From Variovorax paradoxus (GTDB lineage: Bacteria; Pseudomonadota; Gammaproteobacteria; Burkholderiales; Burkholderiaceae_C), in the NCBI RefSeq assembly GCF_009498455.1, contig NZ_CP045644.1:1519001-1583000 (forward strand): DNA of 64,000 nt. The letters are read 5' to 3'. Below the pieces are notes generated by a model that was given only the letters and a program-made list of their open reading frames with translations, ran no database searches and was not told the origin of the DNA. Shown one piece after another: positions 25,484 to 34,721 of this stretch. The translations under genes were made by a program, and so were the position numbers. Position 1 is the stretch's first letter. Every line of letters begins with the position of its first letter.

Positions 25484-28400
25484 ATGCCCTACCAGCCCAA
25501 ACCCGGCGTCTGCGACTGTTCCGAAACACCGCTGCTCGAAGAAGAAGCCATCATCCTGTTCCCCAGCCTCGGCACGCCGTTGCTGCTGGCCCCGGGCCAG
25601 GTCAAGGCCAGCATCTTCATCGCCGCGCCTTCGAGCATGCGTGGCAAGGCCAAGGCAGCGATCCCTATCGGTGAGGCCGTCGAGATGTACAGGCTGGTCG
25701 ACCAGCATCTGCGTGTGGTCGACCTTGCAAGCAAACAGGAAGCCGAGCAGGCCGAGGGGTCGACGCGGACCGGTACCCTTTTCAAAGACGGCACGGCATG
25801 TGCTGCCGCCAAACCTTGCATCAAAGCCTGGCTCGTTGGCTCTTTCGGACCTGGGGCGCTCATCAGCGATCGACACGGCCGCCCCTTCGCCACCATCGCC
25901 CCTGCAGCGGCCCAGATCTACACCAAGGTGCAGGACGTCTACGAGGTCGAGCTCGACTTGTCAGCACCGCCCTTCGCCGATCTGCAGAAGCCCGGCGCCA
26001 TGAAAAGCCTCGCCTGGATGATCCGACTGAGCGCCGAAGACAAGAAGCTTGAGGCCTTCAAAGGCGTCAAGTACGCCGAGGCCCAAGACCTTGCCATCGC
26101 ACGCTTCCTGCAACAGCAGGCCACGCGCGACCCTTGGCACTTCGACAAGCTATACGAGTTCGCCATGCCGCCGCCCGATGTCCCGTTCAGCTGGAGCAAG
26201 CCCGGCCAAAGACCCGAACTGGACACCCTCCTCAAAAGCTGGCACCCCGTCAAGCGCATGACCAAGCCGCACCTCAAGCTGGGGCATCTCTCCGACGTTC
26301 ATATCAACATGCGCCAGAACGCCATGGGCCGCAGCGATGCCAAAGTGCTCGAGGAGGCCGACGCGGCTTGGAACCGGCCCGTCGGCAGCAAGGTCTGCAA
26401 CAGCTTCGAGGCCCTCAAGAAGCTGTTCGAGACGATGGCCACGGGCAGCGACCAGGTCGATGCCGTGCTGCTCACCGGAGACTTGATCGACTACAACCGC
26501 AACTTCAATCCCATGGCAGAACCCGGCGGCCCGGGCAGGATCGGCGAGCAGTGGAAAGCCTTCAACCTGCTGGGCAATGTCTTCGACAAGGAAAAAGGCC
26601 GCCGCCTCTATCCGAGGGGCCTGGACGACATGATGGTCTTCAGCCTGGTGCGTGAGATGTACCGCAATCCGGCGTACCAGTTGCCCATCATCATGACGAG
26701 CGGCAACCACGAGGCCTACCAGGTGCCCTACGGCATCAGCGCTCGGGTGGAGGCGGGCGACCAGCACAACTGGGCGTTCATGCTCGGCGTACTCGAGACC
26801 GCGACGCCCAACAGCCGCGATGCACGCAAACGCATGGAAGAGAACGCCCGCACGTCCTGGCCCGACGGCAATGTTCCGGCCGAGGCCCGACGGGCGCAAC
26901 GAGCCCTTGCGCAGCCCGATGCCGTGGAGCGCCACCGCGCCCAGTTCGAAGCCGCCAGCGCCTGGACGCGCGGCAAGGCCAATGAAGGCATGAGCCGCGA
27001 CCACAACATGACCATCTACGAGGCCTGCCTCGCCTATGGTCCCACCTACGGCCACGCATTGACGGGCTACAACTTCGACGGCGGCCAGTTCGACTGGTTC
27101 TATGCGCTGTTCACACCGCTTGCGGACGTGGTGTATGCCTACGGCGCGGAGAGCACCGACAAGCCGGGCGCCAAAGCCGGACAGGTGATTGCAGCGCTGG
27201 GCTGGGGCATCGACGAGAACTTCAAGAACCTGCTGGGCATTGCCGATTGGGGCGTGGACCGCCAGGGGCCGGGAATACTCCCGCGCGCCACCGAGTCGTT
27301 CAGCCGCGACCAGCTCAAGCTGCTGACGCAGGCCCGAAGCTACAAGGCTGCGAGCAAGGGCACGCTCACCGTCGCCACGCATTTCACCATCGTGAGCTTC
27401 GACGAACCCGAGCCCTACAGCAACGTGGCCAAAAAGAAGGACCGGGTCTTCTTCCACCCGCGCGACGGCGCCACCGGTGTCTGGGGCATGAAGGCTGCAC
27501 TGAACCACGTCAACGTGGGCACCTGCGAAAAAAACCAGGCCACCTACCTGGCCCAATACGTTCAGCCGATGGATCAGGCGAAGGCCAGCCCCACCCCCAA
27601 GGTGGATTGGCATCTGTCGGGCCACAGTCATCGCTCGGGCGTCTACAAGCTCGGGTGGGACCCCCGCGGCATCTACGCATCAGATGGCTGGCGCGTCGAG
27701 GTGCGAGAAGCCAAGGACCCAGGCATCCACAACACGCAAACAGTCAAACCGAACACCGTGACGGCGCTGATCGTCTCCAGTTGCGGCGGGCCCATCGGCT
27801 ACCAAAACCTGGACGGCGAACTCAGCGCCTGGACCGGCCGCCCGCCCGCGGGGACCACGCTCGACCCCACAACGGGCGAGATCCGGCAAGTGAAGACCGA
27901 TCGGTGTCATGTCGAAGGCAAATTCCAGGGCAAGGGCTTCAACGAAAAGCCCCGGCTGGCGGTGGCACTCGACTACCTGCACGCAATGAGCGGCTTGCCC
28001 AAGAAAGGCAACATCCGTGTGCCCTTGCGCTTCAAGCCTGGGTACTTCGCCAAGAGCGGTCAGCTGGAACTGGTCCTGAGCGAGCAGGTGCGCAAGCTAG
28101 GGTGCGTGGTGAGCGTGACGTTGTGGGTGTTCGAGAAGAACAAGAAGAGCGGGGCCAAGCAATGGCATCGCATCGAGTCACAACTGAACACCTCTACTTT
28201 GGGCTTCAAGAATGAAGACAAAGCGAAGCTGCTTTCGATGATGGAAGCGATGACCTTGGATGCCAACGGTGCATTGGCAATGGCGTGGAGTCCCAAGTCA
28301 GTGATCGAGAGCAACCCGAACGCCGAATACGTCACGCTCAGCCGGCGACTCGTGCAATCCTTCTGCGAAGTCACGCTGAGCAAGCCCGTCCCCACCGATG

Positions 28401-28672
28401 CGGGTGAGGACTGGGCCAAAGACATGCTCCATGCGGACCCTTGGGTGTTTCCTTTGGATATCGCCCTCATCGACGGCAACGTGAACATGGGCGGGTTCAG
28501 CTTGAACAAGTCGGACCCGGCGCATCCAAAGAACGCCGCATGGTACTTCGGGCGGCCCATGGGCGAGCGCGGCGAAGTGCCCGACTGGGATTTCTTGTCT
28601 GACAACTTTGCTAGCAAAGGATATGTCGACAAGAAGTCCGCCATCTGGGTCAACAAGGACGCCGTGCGATAG
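25484..28672 (+). CDS. Calcineurin-like metallophosphoesterase, candidate T6SS effector
   Basis: 1062 residues. All dinuclear metal-site motifs of the calcineurin-like superfamily are present in order: D271-x-H273 (GHLSDVHIN), D333 (LTGDLIDY), N408-H409 (SGNHEA), H633 (ATHFTI) and H714/H716 (SGHSHRSG). The large spacing between N408 and H633 means long insertions. About 265 N-terminal residues (MPYQPKPGVCDCSETP...) carry no catalytic motif and may be the loading region; about 300 C-terminal residues after 760 are unassigned. Position after vgrG and DUF4123 is the standard effector slot. Substrate is unknown: phosphodiester of nucleic acid, lipid or nucleotide. No signal peptide. Confidence 0.8.
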   Translation: MPYQPKPGVCDCSETPLLEEEAIILFPSLGTPLLLAPGQVKASIFIAAPSSMRGKAKAAIPIGEAVEMYRLVDQHLRVVDLASKQEAEQAEGSTRTGTLFKDGTACAAAKPCIKAWLVGSFGPGALISDRHGRPFATIAPAAAQIYTKVQDVYEVELDLSAPPFADLQKPGAMKSLAWMIRLSAEDKKLEAFKGVKYAEAQDLAIARFLQQQATRDPWHFDKLYEFAMPPPDVPFSWSKPGQRPELDTLLKSWHPVKRMTKPHLKLGHLSDVHINMRQNAMGRSDAKVLEEADAAWNRPVGSKVCNSFEALKKLFETMATGSDQVDAVLLTGDLIDYNRNFNPMAEPGGPGRIGEQWKAFNLLGNVFDKEKGRRLYPRGLDDMMVFSLVREMYRNPAYQLPIIMTSGNHEAYQVPYGISARVEAGDQHNWAFMLGVLETATPNSRDARKRMEENARTSWPDGNVPAEARRAQRALAQPDAVERHRAQFEAASAWTRGKANEGMSRDHNMTIYEACLAYGPTYGHALTGYNFDGGQFDWFYALFTPLADVVYAYGAESTDKPGAKAGQVIAALGWGIDENFKNLLGIADWGVDRQGPGILPRATESFSRDQLKLLTQARSYKAASKGTLTVATHFTIVSFDEPEPYSNVAKKKDRVFFHPRDGATGVWGMKAALNHVNVGTCEKNQATYLAQYVQPMDQAKASPTPKVDWHLSGHSHRSGVYKLGWDPRGIYASDGWRVEVREAKDPGIHNTQTVKPNTVTALIVSSCGGPIGYQNLDGELSAWTGRPPAGTTLDPTTGEIRQVKTDRCHVEGKFQGKGFNEKPRLAVALDYLHAMSGLPKKGNIRVPLRFKPGYFAKSGQLELVLSEQVRKLGCVVSVTLWVFEKNKKSGAKQWHRIESQLNTSTLGFKNEDKAKLLSMMEAMTLDANGALAMAWSPKSVIESNPNAEYVTLSRRLVQSFCEVTLSKPVPTDAGEDWAKDMLHADPWVFPLDIALIDGNVNMGGFSLNKSDPAHPKNAAWYFGRPMGERGEVPDWDFLSDNFASKGYVDKKSAIWVNKDAVR

Positions 28673-28679
28673 GCAGTCC

Positions 28680-29939
28680 ATGCAGCGACGCGACTTCCTT
28701 TCTACCTTCGGCTTGGCAACAGCCTCCTTTTTCTTCCCCTTGACTGGATGCTCCATGAGCAGCAAACCCAACATCAAGAATTTCAGCAGGATCTACCGCT
28801 ATTTGCAGGATCCGGATTTGCGCACCCGTGAAACTGGCGATGCGCTGCTGACGATCGAAGGCGCGGAGTTCAGTGGACTCAATCTTCAAGGACTGGTCTG
28901 GCGCCATGTGAAATTCGTCAACTGTGACTTTGCGGGTGCCTATGAAATCAAGCTCGATCGACTTGAGAAGAGCACTTTCGAGAACTGCAAGTTTGTCGGA
29001 ATTCACGGTTTTGGCGACATGGTGGACGTGACGCTTCATCGCTGTGCCTTTGATGGAGAAACCTATGTGATGGGCTACTCGGACAGCAAGCGCCTGGTGT
29101 TCGACGACTGCAACTTCGTCGGAACGGACAGCAACCGCAATCACTGGGGTGCAGTGGGCGGCTACGGAGAAGCAGAGTTCGTGAGATGCAAAGGCAAGTG
29201 GTTCGACTTGAGCGGACTCACCCAGTTGGTGATCCGAGACTGTGAATTCGAAACCGTTTCGAGCAAGCACGACCCCAGAGAGGTGGCCAATGTGCATGCG
29301 CCGGTTTTGATAGAACGCAGCAAGTTGCGCGGCACTTTCAATATGGTTGCGAGTTCAATCCAATCTCTCACCATCCGTGACACCGTCATCGACGCGCTCG
29401 ATTTGACCGATACAACCATCAAAGGCGAAGTGACGATGGAGCGCGTCCGCGCAGGCAAGTTAGGTATGGCCGTTGCTTCCGGTCAGGCGCTTGCACTGAA
29501 AGCCGTCATAGTCACCGGCAATGGGCAGGAAGTCTTCTATCTCTCAGCGAACCGGTTCGCCAGCGCGTTGTTGGAGAACTGCGTCTTGCCCGACAACTTG
29601 AGCGGGGAGAAACCATGGATGGGTGGTGCGCAGAAGGAGCCCGCATACCAAGCCAGGCCACCACTCAACAAGAATTTGACCATTCGCAAATCCAAAGCAT
29701 CACGCCTGGACGCGAGTTACTTGAACACAGCGCACCTGGTCTTGGATGGTTCCGAGTTCAATCATCTTGATCTGAGCTATGGGCGGATCGGCTTGATGGA
29801 GATGAACAACACCCAGATCGGGTTTTCCTTGGATTTGACCCACTGCCAGGTCAACGACTTCAAGCAAACGGGTGGCACCAGTTTGAAGAGCCTGGGCGGT
29901 CTCAAGCTCGACGGTTCCAACATCAACCTGCCGCAATGA
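28680..29939 (+). CDS. Tat-type lipoprotein with pentapeptide-like beta-helix, candidate immunity protein
   Basis: 419 residues. The N-terminus MQRRDFLSTFGLATASFFFP carries a twin-arginine motif (R3-R4) and continues into a lipobox LTGC (C24), so a folded, lipid-anchored periplasmic protein is predicted. The rest consists of repeated short strands (ADFSG/LxxxxFxNCxF, LxLxxSxF-type) suggesting a right-handed beta-helix akin to pentapeptide-repeat proteins. It begins 7 bp after the phosphoesterase stop, the usual place for an immunity gene. GC content looks lower and codon use different from the flanks, indicating transfer. Immunity is inference. Confidence 0.7.
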   Translation: MQRRDFLSTFGLATASFFFPLTGCSMSSKPNIKNFSRIYRYLQDPDLRTRETGDALLTIEGAEFSGLNLQGLVWRHVKFVNCDFAGAYEIKLDRLEKSTFENCKFVGIHGFGDMVDVTLHRCAFDGETYVMGYSDSKRLVFDDCNFVGTDSNRNHWGAVGGYGEAEFVRCKGKWFDLSGLTQLVIRDCEFETVSSKHDPREVANVHAPVLIERSKLRGTFNMVASSIQSLTIRDTVIDALDLTDTTIKGEVTMERVRAGKLGMAVASGQALALKAVIVTGNGQEVFYLSANRFASALLENCVLPDNLSGEKPWMGGAQKEPAYQARPPLNKNLTIRKSKASRLDASYLNTAHLVLDGSEFNHLDLSYGRIGLMEMNNTQIGFSLDLTHCQVNDFKQTGGTSLKSLGGLKLDGSNINLPQ

Positions 29940-30000
29940 ACCATCCGCACATGAGAAAAATAGACAGATTCGATCTCGACAGCCACCACATCGAGCTGAC

Positions 30001-30249
30001 ATGAAAGGCTGCTTTTCAGATCCACATTTCTTCCTGCTGTGCAGCATTCCCTGGCTTCTTCTGGGGTTGCTCGTCGGTGGCATCGTGCTCGGGTTCAAGA
30101 TGGCACGAGACGGAGCAGGGTTCTCAAGATTCATGGGGGTTTTGATCTTTCTCACATGCCTGCTCAGCGCGCCTCTTCTTCTCTGGCTCAACACGATGAT
30201 TTTTAGCAGTAGCCTGTCGTTCGGCAGCAATTGGATGGGCACTCGATAG
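30001..30249 (+). CDS. Small two-helix membrane protein, unknown
   Basis: 82 residues with hydrophobic segments at about 10-32 and 44-66 separated by a basic loop (KMARDGAGFSRF). It follows the candidate immunity gene by 61 bp and shares its lower GC, so it probably belongs to the same transferred T6SS island, perhaps as a second immunity component. Only a weak ribosome site (GAG) precedes the ATG. No family recognised. Confidence 0.5.
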   Translation: MKGCFSDPHFFLLCSIPWLLLGLLVGGIVLGFKMARDGAGFSRFMGVLIFLTCLLSAPLLLWLNTMIFSSSLSFGSNWMGTR

Positions 30250-30368
30250 TCGGTGCTCCGTGGCCGAACCAATGGCAGCGTCTACCCCATTGCGAGCCGT
30301 ACGACGAACGAATTGCCCTGGCTGCACGCCGCGCGTACCCTTGGTTATTTACCGCACGCATCCTGACC

Positions 30369-30854
30369 ATGACGCGCATTGCCGAACGCCTTAACGCCCT
30401 GGGCCTCGTCCTTCCTCCTCCCGTGACGCCACCTCTCGGCGTCAACCTCCCCTTCCAGTTCGTCCGCCTCATCGGCCGACGCGCCATCATCTCGGGCCAT
30501 GGTCCATTGAATGCCGACGGCCGCATCGCTGCGCCGCTCGGCAAGCTCGGCGCCGAGTTGACCGTCGAGCAGGGCTACACCGCCGCGCGCCTCACCGGGC
30601 TTGCGATGCTCGGCAGCCTGCAGCGTGCGCTCGGTGACCTGGACCGCATCACCGCATGGACGCGTGTGTTCGGCATGGTCGCCTCGGCGCCCGGCTTCGA
30701 CAAACAACCGGCGGTCATCAACGGCTTCTCGGACCTCATCCTCGAACTCTTCGGTCCCGACATCGGCGCCCATGCGCGCAGCGCCGTAGGCATGGCCGAG
30801 CTGCCCTTCGGCATTCCGGTGGAGATCGAGGGCGAAGTCGAGTTCGACGCATGA
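30369..30854 (+). CDS. RidA/YjgF/UK114 family protein
   Basis: 161 residues, RidA-like: MTRIAERLNALGLVLPPPV, FVRLIGRRAIISGHGPLNADG, LTGLAMLGSLQRALGDLDRITAWTRVFG (in part), and the terminal SAVGMAELPFGIPVEIEGEVEF. It matches the RidA subgroup about 150-160 residues long. RidA deaminates reactive enamine/imine intermediates; members of this subgroup may differ in substrate. The frame is open upstream to 30231, but the ATG at 30369 starts the conserved domain. The stop overlaps the GNAT start (ATGA). Confidence 0.88.
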   Translation: MTRIAERLNALGLVLPPPVTPPLGVNLPFQFVRLIGRRAIISGHGPLNADGRIAAPLGKLGAELTVEQGYTAARLTGLAMLGSLQRALGDLDRITAWTRVFGMVASAPGFDKQPAVINGFSDLILELFGPDIGAHARSAVGMAELPFGIPVEIEGEVEFDA

Positions 30855-31327
30855 GCGTCGAACCCGCGCCCTGGCACCTGCGCCGCGCGACCGCCGACGA
30901 CGTGGCAGCCGTCACCGCCTGCGCCGTCGAGGCCTTCCGCACCTACATCCCGCGCCTGGGTCTCACGCCAAGGCCGATGACGCGCGACTATGCCGAGGCC
31001 ATCGCGCATCTGCAGGTCTGGGTGGCCGAGCGGCCGGCGCAACAGATCGGCGCGGCGCTGCTGCTCGATGTGACCGACGAAGGCTTCCTCATTGATGTGA
31101 TCGCCGTTCACCCCGACCACCAGGGCAGCGGCGCGGGCCGCGCATTGCTCGACCTCGCCGAGCGCGAAGCGCTGCGCCAGGGCCACGGGTCGATCTACCT
31201 GTTCACGAACGAGAAGATGACCGAGAACCTCGCGCTCTACCAGCGCATCGGCTACGTTGAATACCGGCGCGAATCGCTCGATGGCCGCACGCGCGTCTAT
31301 CTGCGCAAGCCACTGACGGCCGCGTGA
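30851..31327 (+). CDS. GNAT family N-acetyltransferase
   Basis: 158 residues with the GNAT core: WHLRRATADDVAAVTAC, strand beta-4 GFLIDVIAVHPDHQGSGAGRALLDLAE (acetyl-CoA P-loop QGSGAG) and the C-terminal NLALYQRIGYVEYRRE motif. Coupled to the RidA gene by ATGA overlap. The acceptor substrate is unknown. It ends 4 bp before the convergent sensor-kinase gene. Confidence 0.88.
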   Translation: MSVEPAPWHLRRATADDVAAVTACAVEAFRTYIPRLGLTPRPMTRDYAEAIAHLQVWVAERPAQQIGAALLLDVTDEGFLIDVIAVHPDHQGSGAGRALLDLAEREALRQGHGSIYLFTNEKMTENLALYQRIGYVEYRRESLDGRTRVYLRKPLTAA

Positions 31328-31331
31328 AACC

Positions 31332-32729
31332 TCAGGCGTCGTCTGCGAAGGTCACGCTCACGCGCAGACCCGCAGGCTCCGCCGCTTCGAGCCGCAACTC
31401 CGCCCCCAGCAACTCGGCATAGCGCGCCACGATCGACAGCCCCAGCCCCGCGCCCTGCCCCAGCTTCTGGCCTGCGGGACCTTGCGCCCAGCGCTGCATG
31501 AGGTCGCGCTGCGCTTCGAGGGGAATGCCGGGTCCGTCGTCGATCACGCTCAGCGTGCGGCCCGCGAGTTCGACCGTGATCGTGCGACCGCCATAACGCA
31601 GCGCGTTGTCGATGAGGTTGTCGAGGATGCCCTCCACCAGCGCTTCGTTGGCAAGCACCGTCACGCCGTCGTCGAGACCGCGTGCGCCCAGGTCGACACC
31701 GCGTGCATCGGCACGCGCGAGGTGGCGCAGCACGGTCTGTTCGGCCAGCACATCGAGCGCCACCGGTGTGCGCTGCAGGTCGGTGCGCGCCTCGTCGGCC
31801 AGCGCGAGTGCGAGCAGCTGGTCGATGAGGTGGCTCGCGCGTGCCTGCCGCTCGGACACGCGCGTGAGCTGTTCGCGCCACACCGCGGTGTCGTGTTGCG
31901 CGAGCCCGTACTCGGCGAGTGCGCGGATGCCGGCGAGCGGCGTGCGCAGCTCGTGCGCGACGTTGCCCACGAACTCGCGTTGCGCGCGCACGCTGTAGCG
32001 CAGGCGATCGAACAGCGCATTCACCGCATCGCCCAGGCGCTGCAGTTCCTTCGAGGTCTGCGCCACGGCCACCGGCGAGAGGTCGCGCACGTCGCGCGTG
32101 TCGAGCGCACGCTGCAAGTCGCCGAGCGGTCGCAGATCGCGTCGGATGCCATGCCAGAGCCACACGGCCAGCAGCACGAGCAGCAGCACCTGAGGCGCCA
32201 TGGCATAGAAGAGCAGCCGTTGCACCAGTGCCGCGCGGCTCAGCGTGGTCTGCGCCACGATGACGCGGTAGGGCATGTGCAGGCCGGGCTCCGCGTCGTG
32301 ATCGAGCACGACCGCACGCAGCACGTTCCCGTCGTAGTCGATGTCGGAAAAGCGGTAGCGCGAACCTTCGTCGGGCAGCGGCGCCTTCAGGTCGCCCCTG
32401 CCCGAGATGGGCGTGCCGTCGAGCCGCTGCACCGAGAAGTAGACCTTGTCGGTCTGGTCGAACAACACGGTCGCCACTTCGCGCGGCGTCAGCAGCAGCT
32501 CGATGCCGCGCTCGCCGGCCTGCACGTTGGCCGACAGCGCATAAGCGTCGTCGAGCATGCCGCGGTCGAAGGCCTGTTCGGAGAAGTAGTTGGCGATGAC
32601 CAGTGCGATCACCGCGCCCGCCATCCAGGTCAGCGCCAGCGGCACCAGCACGTTGCGCAGCACGCGCCGCGTGAGCGACGGCGCGGTGCGAGCGGCCGTC
32701 GGCGTTGCCTCGCTCACAGGCGGCCTCAC
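31332..32729 (-). CDS. TctE-like sensor histidine kinase
   Basis: 465 residues starting at GTG overlapping the regulator's stop (GTGA). TM1 about 28-48 and TM2 about 176-192 flank a periplasmic sensor region of about 125 residues that resembles the TctE-type sensor (2CSK_N: AFDRGMLDDAYALSANV, TPREVATVLFDQTDKVYF). HAMP-like linker, phospho-acceptor H259 in NVAHELRTPLAG, N-box NLIDNALRYGG, G1 DDGPGIP and G2 GAGLGLSI. TctE homologues sense tricarboxylates or related acids in Burkholderiales. A second GTG four codons in is an alternative start. Confidence 0.92.
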   Translation of the reverse strand: MRPPVSEATPTAARTAPSLTRRVLRNVLVPLALTWMAGAVIALVIANYFSEQAFDRGMLDDAYALSANVQAGERGIELLLTPREVATVLFDQTDKVYFSVQRLDGTPISGRGDLKAPLPDEGSRYRFSDIDYDGNVLRAVVLDHDAEPGLHMPYRVIVAQTTLSRAALVQRLLFYAMAPQVLLLVLLAVWLWHGIRRDLRPLGDLQRALDTRDVRDLSPVAVAQTSKELQRLGDAVNALFDRLRYSVRAQREFVGNVAHELRTPLAGIRALAEYGLAQHDTAVWREQLTRVSERQARASHLIDQLLALALADEARTDLQRTPVALDVLAEQTVLRHLARADARGVDLGARGLDDGVTVLANEALVEGILDNLIDNALRYGGRTITVELAGRTLSVIDDGPGIPLEAQRDLMQRWAQGPAGQKLGQGAGLGLSIVARYAELLGAELRLEAAEPAGLRVSVTFADDA

Positions 32730-33415
32730 ACCTCGGCTTCGAGCAGGTAGCCGATGCCGCGCAAGGTGCGGATGCCCGCACCCGAACCGAGCAGCTTCTT
32801 GCGCAGGCGCGAGATGAAGGCCTCGAGCGCGTTGTCGCCGAGCGATTCGTCAAAGCCCGAGAGCTTGTCCGACAGCGCCCGCTTGCTCACCGTGCGGCCC
32901 GGCGGGCTCATGAGCTCCCACAGCACCTCGAACTCGCGCGCCGGCAAATCGAGCGGTGCGTTCGCGACCGCGAAGCGCCGCGCCTTGCGGTCGAGCTTGA
33001 GCTGGCCGAGCACCACGATGTCTTCGGTGCCCTTGGCGCGCCGCACCAGTGCGCGCAGCCGCGCTTCCACCTCGGCGAGATCGAAGGGCTTGCCCAGGTA
33101 GTCGTCGGCGCCCGCATCGAGCCCGGCGATGCGCTCTTCGGTGCGGCCGCGCGCCGTGAGCACCAGCACCGGCGTGCGGTCGCCGCGTGCACGCGCCTGT
33201 CGCAACGCAGTGAGGCCGCTCGCGAGGCCGCTGGTGGGGCTGGCGGTGGCAGGCAGGTTGAGGTCGAGCAGCACGGCATCGAAGGGCTGCACGCGCCACA
33301 GATGGTCGGCGTCCTCGACGTTGGTCGACACATCGACCCGGTGGCCCGCGTCGGCGAGGCTGCGCAGCATCACGTCGCGCAGCACGGTGTCATCTTCCAC
33401 AAGCAGGATTCGCAT
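32726..33415 (-). CDS. OmpR/TctD-family response regulator
   Basis: 229 residues: receiver domain with acidic pair E7-D8-D9, phospho-acceptor D51 (VLLDLNLP), T in VLTARGR and K in DDYLGKPF; then an OmpR-type winged helix (EFEVLWELMSPPGRTVSKRAL, ALEAFISRLRKKL, IRTLRGIGYLLE). Paired with the TctE-like kinase. It is divergent, across a 116-bp gap, from the hydrolase/ACP/ketosynthase cluster, so that cluster is a candidate target. Confidence 0.95.
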   Translation of the reverse strand: MRILLVEDDTVLRDVMLRSLADAGHRVDVSTNVEDADHLWRVQPFDAVLLDLNLPATASPTSGLASGLTALRQARARGDRTPVLVLTARGRTEERIAGLDAGADDYLGKPFDLAEVEARLRALVRRAKGTEDIVVLGQLKLDRKARRFAVANAPLDLPAREFEVLWELMSPPGRTVSKRALSDKLSGFDESLGDNALEAFISRLRKKLLGSGAGIRTLRGIGYLLEAEV

Positions 33416-33531
33416 GGTGAGTGAATGAGTGGGTGTGTGATTCTGTGGATCTGCCCTGGCGAAAGACGCGTCAGCGGCCGGTCAGTCGCTCACCGCGATA
33501 AACGCGGCATGAGCATACGACACGCCTTCCG

Positions 33532-34416
33532 ATGAGTGCACGCGATCCCTCCGATCCCTTGAGCCTGGTGTCCCCCGCCGTGCAGCGCACCGCGGTGGTT
33601 CTGCTCCATGGTTTATGCAGCACACCTGACGAGCTGCTGACCGTGCAATCGACCTTGCAGCGCCACGGGTATGCGGTGCAGCCGCTGTGCATCGTGGGCT
33701 ACTCGTTCGACGCGGCCGCGCCACTGCAGCAGGCCGTGCCTTTCGAACGCTGGCTCGACACGCTCGAAGCGCACGTGAAGGCGCTGCGGCGCACGCACGA
33801 CCGCGTGATGCTGGTCGGCATCTCCGCCGGCGCATCGCTGGCGCTGGGCGGTGCCATCCGTTGCGGACGCGAGGTGGACGCGCTGGTGCTCATGTCGACC
33901 ACGCTGCGCTTCGACGGCTGGGCCGTGCCACGCACGCGCTGCCTGCTGCCGCTGGCTTTCTACACGCCGCTGGGCCGCTTCTGGCAGTACCGTGAGCGCC
34001 CGCCCTACGGCGTGAAGAACGAGCGCGTGCGCACCTGGATCGAACGCGAACTGCGCCATCGCCAGGTCTCGCGCGCCGGCAGCGCGGTGATCGGCGTGGG
34101 CCACCTGCGCGAGCACGACCGGCTCATCCGCCATGTGAGGCGACGCCTGAACGACGTGCAGTGCGAACAGGTGCTGGCGCTGCATGCGCGCGAAGACGAG
34201 GTGGCCAGCCTGTCGAACCTCGACCTGCTCGTGCGCGGGTTGCGCTGCGCCTCGCTGCGCACCGTGGTGTTGAACAACAGCTACCACATGATCTCCATCG
34301 ACAACGACCGCCAGCAGGTGGTGCGCGAGACCCTCGCCTTCGCCGAGACCGTGGCCCACGGTCCGGTGCCCGCACCCGTGTTCCGCGCCCGCGGACTTTC
34401 TGTTCTCCACGCCTGA
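33532..34416 (+). CDS. Alpha/beta hydrolase (esterase or thioesterase-like) of the ACP/ketosynthase cluster
   Basis: 294 residues: oxyanion HG at 26-27 (VVLLHGLCSTPDEL), nucleophile S98 in LVGISAGASLAL, probable Asp in HAREDEVAS (about 223) and His in NNSYHMISIDND (about 262). This resembles carboxylesterase or monoacylglycerol-lipase-type enzymes. It precedes an acyl-carrier protein by 17 bp and a ketosynthase, so it may release or edit an ACP-bound acyl chain (inference). No signal peptide. Confidence 0.85.
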   Translation: MSARDPSDPLSLVSPAVQRTAVVLLHGLCSTPDELLTVQSTLQRHGYAVQPLCIVGYSFDAAAPLQQAVPFERWLDTLEAHVKALRRTHDRVMLVGISAGASLALGGAIRCGREVDALVLMSTTLRFDGWAVPRTRCLLPLAFYTPLGRFWQYRERPPYGVKNERVRTWIERELRHRQVSRAGSAVIGVGHLREHDRLIRHVRRRLNDVQCEQVLALHAREDEVASLSNLDLLVRGLRCASLRTVVLNNSYHMISIDNDRQQVVRETLAFAETVAHGPVPAPVFRARGLSVLHA

Positions 34417-34433
34417 AAGAAAGGAACCCCCTC

Positions 34434-34721
34434 ATGTCTTCCTCTCCCACCTTCAACAGCATCGCCGCCCTCCTCGAGACCGACTTCCGCGTCGCGCGCG
34501 CGGAGATCTCGCCGGCCACCGCGCTGTCGGACCTCGGCCTCGATTCGCTCGCGCTCATGGAGTTCGTCTTCGCGGTAGAAGACGCCTTCCACCTGCGCAT
34601 TCCGGAAGACCGGCTCGACCCGCGCGAAGCCGGCATCACGCTGCAGCGGCTGTGCGAGGTGATCGATGCCGAAGGCGAAGCTGCCGCCGCGCGCAGCGAG
34701 CCGATGGCTGCCACCGCATGA
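34434..34721 (+). CDS. Acyl carrier protein
   Basis: 95 residues with the phosphopantetheine attachment motif LGLDSLALMEF (S38), acidic helix II and FAVEDAFHLRIPEDRL typical of ACPs. It carries acyl intermediates on a 4'-phosphopantetheine arm. The AAAGGAACC ribosome site and the ATGA overlap with the ketosynthase show co-translation. It is separate from the housekeeping acpP-fabF locus as far as this window shows. Length is slightly longer than AcpP because of an Ala-rich tail. Confidence 0.92.
   Translation: MSSSPTFNSIAALLETDFRVARAEISPATALSDLGLDSLALMEFVFAVEDAFHLRIPEDRLDPREAGITLQRLCEVIDAEGEAAAARSEPMAATA

Noticed and set aside
21812..30249. A complete type VI secretion apparatus
   Set aside because: Only the spike, adaptor, candidate effector and candidate immunity genes are present; no sheath, tube, baseplate or ATPase genes are in the window.
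30231..30368. 46-codon N-terminal extension of the RidA-like protein
   Set aside because: The conserved fold starts at the ATG at 30369; the upstream residues match no RidA feature and overlap the end of the small membrane protein gene.
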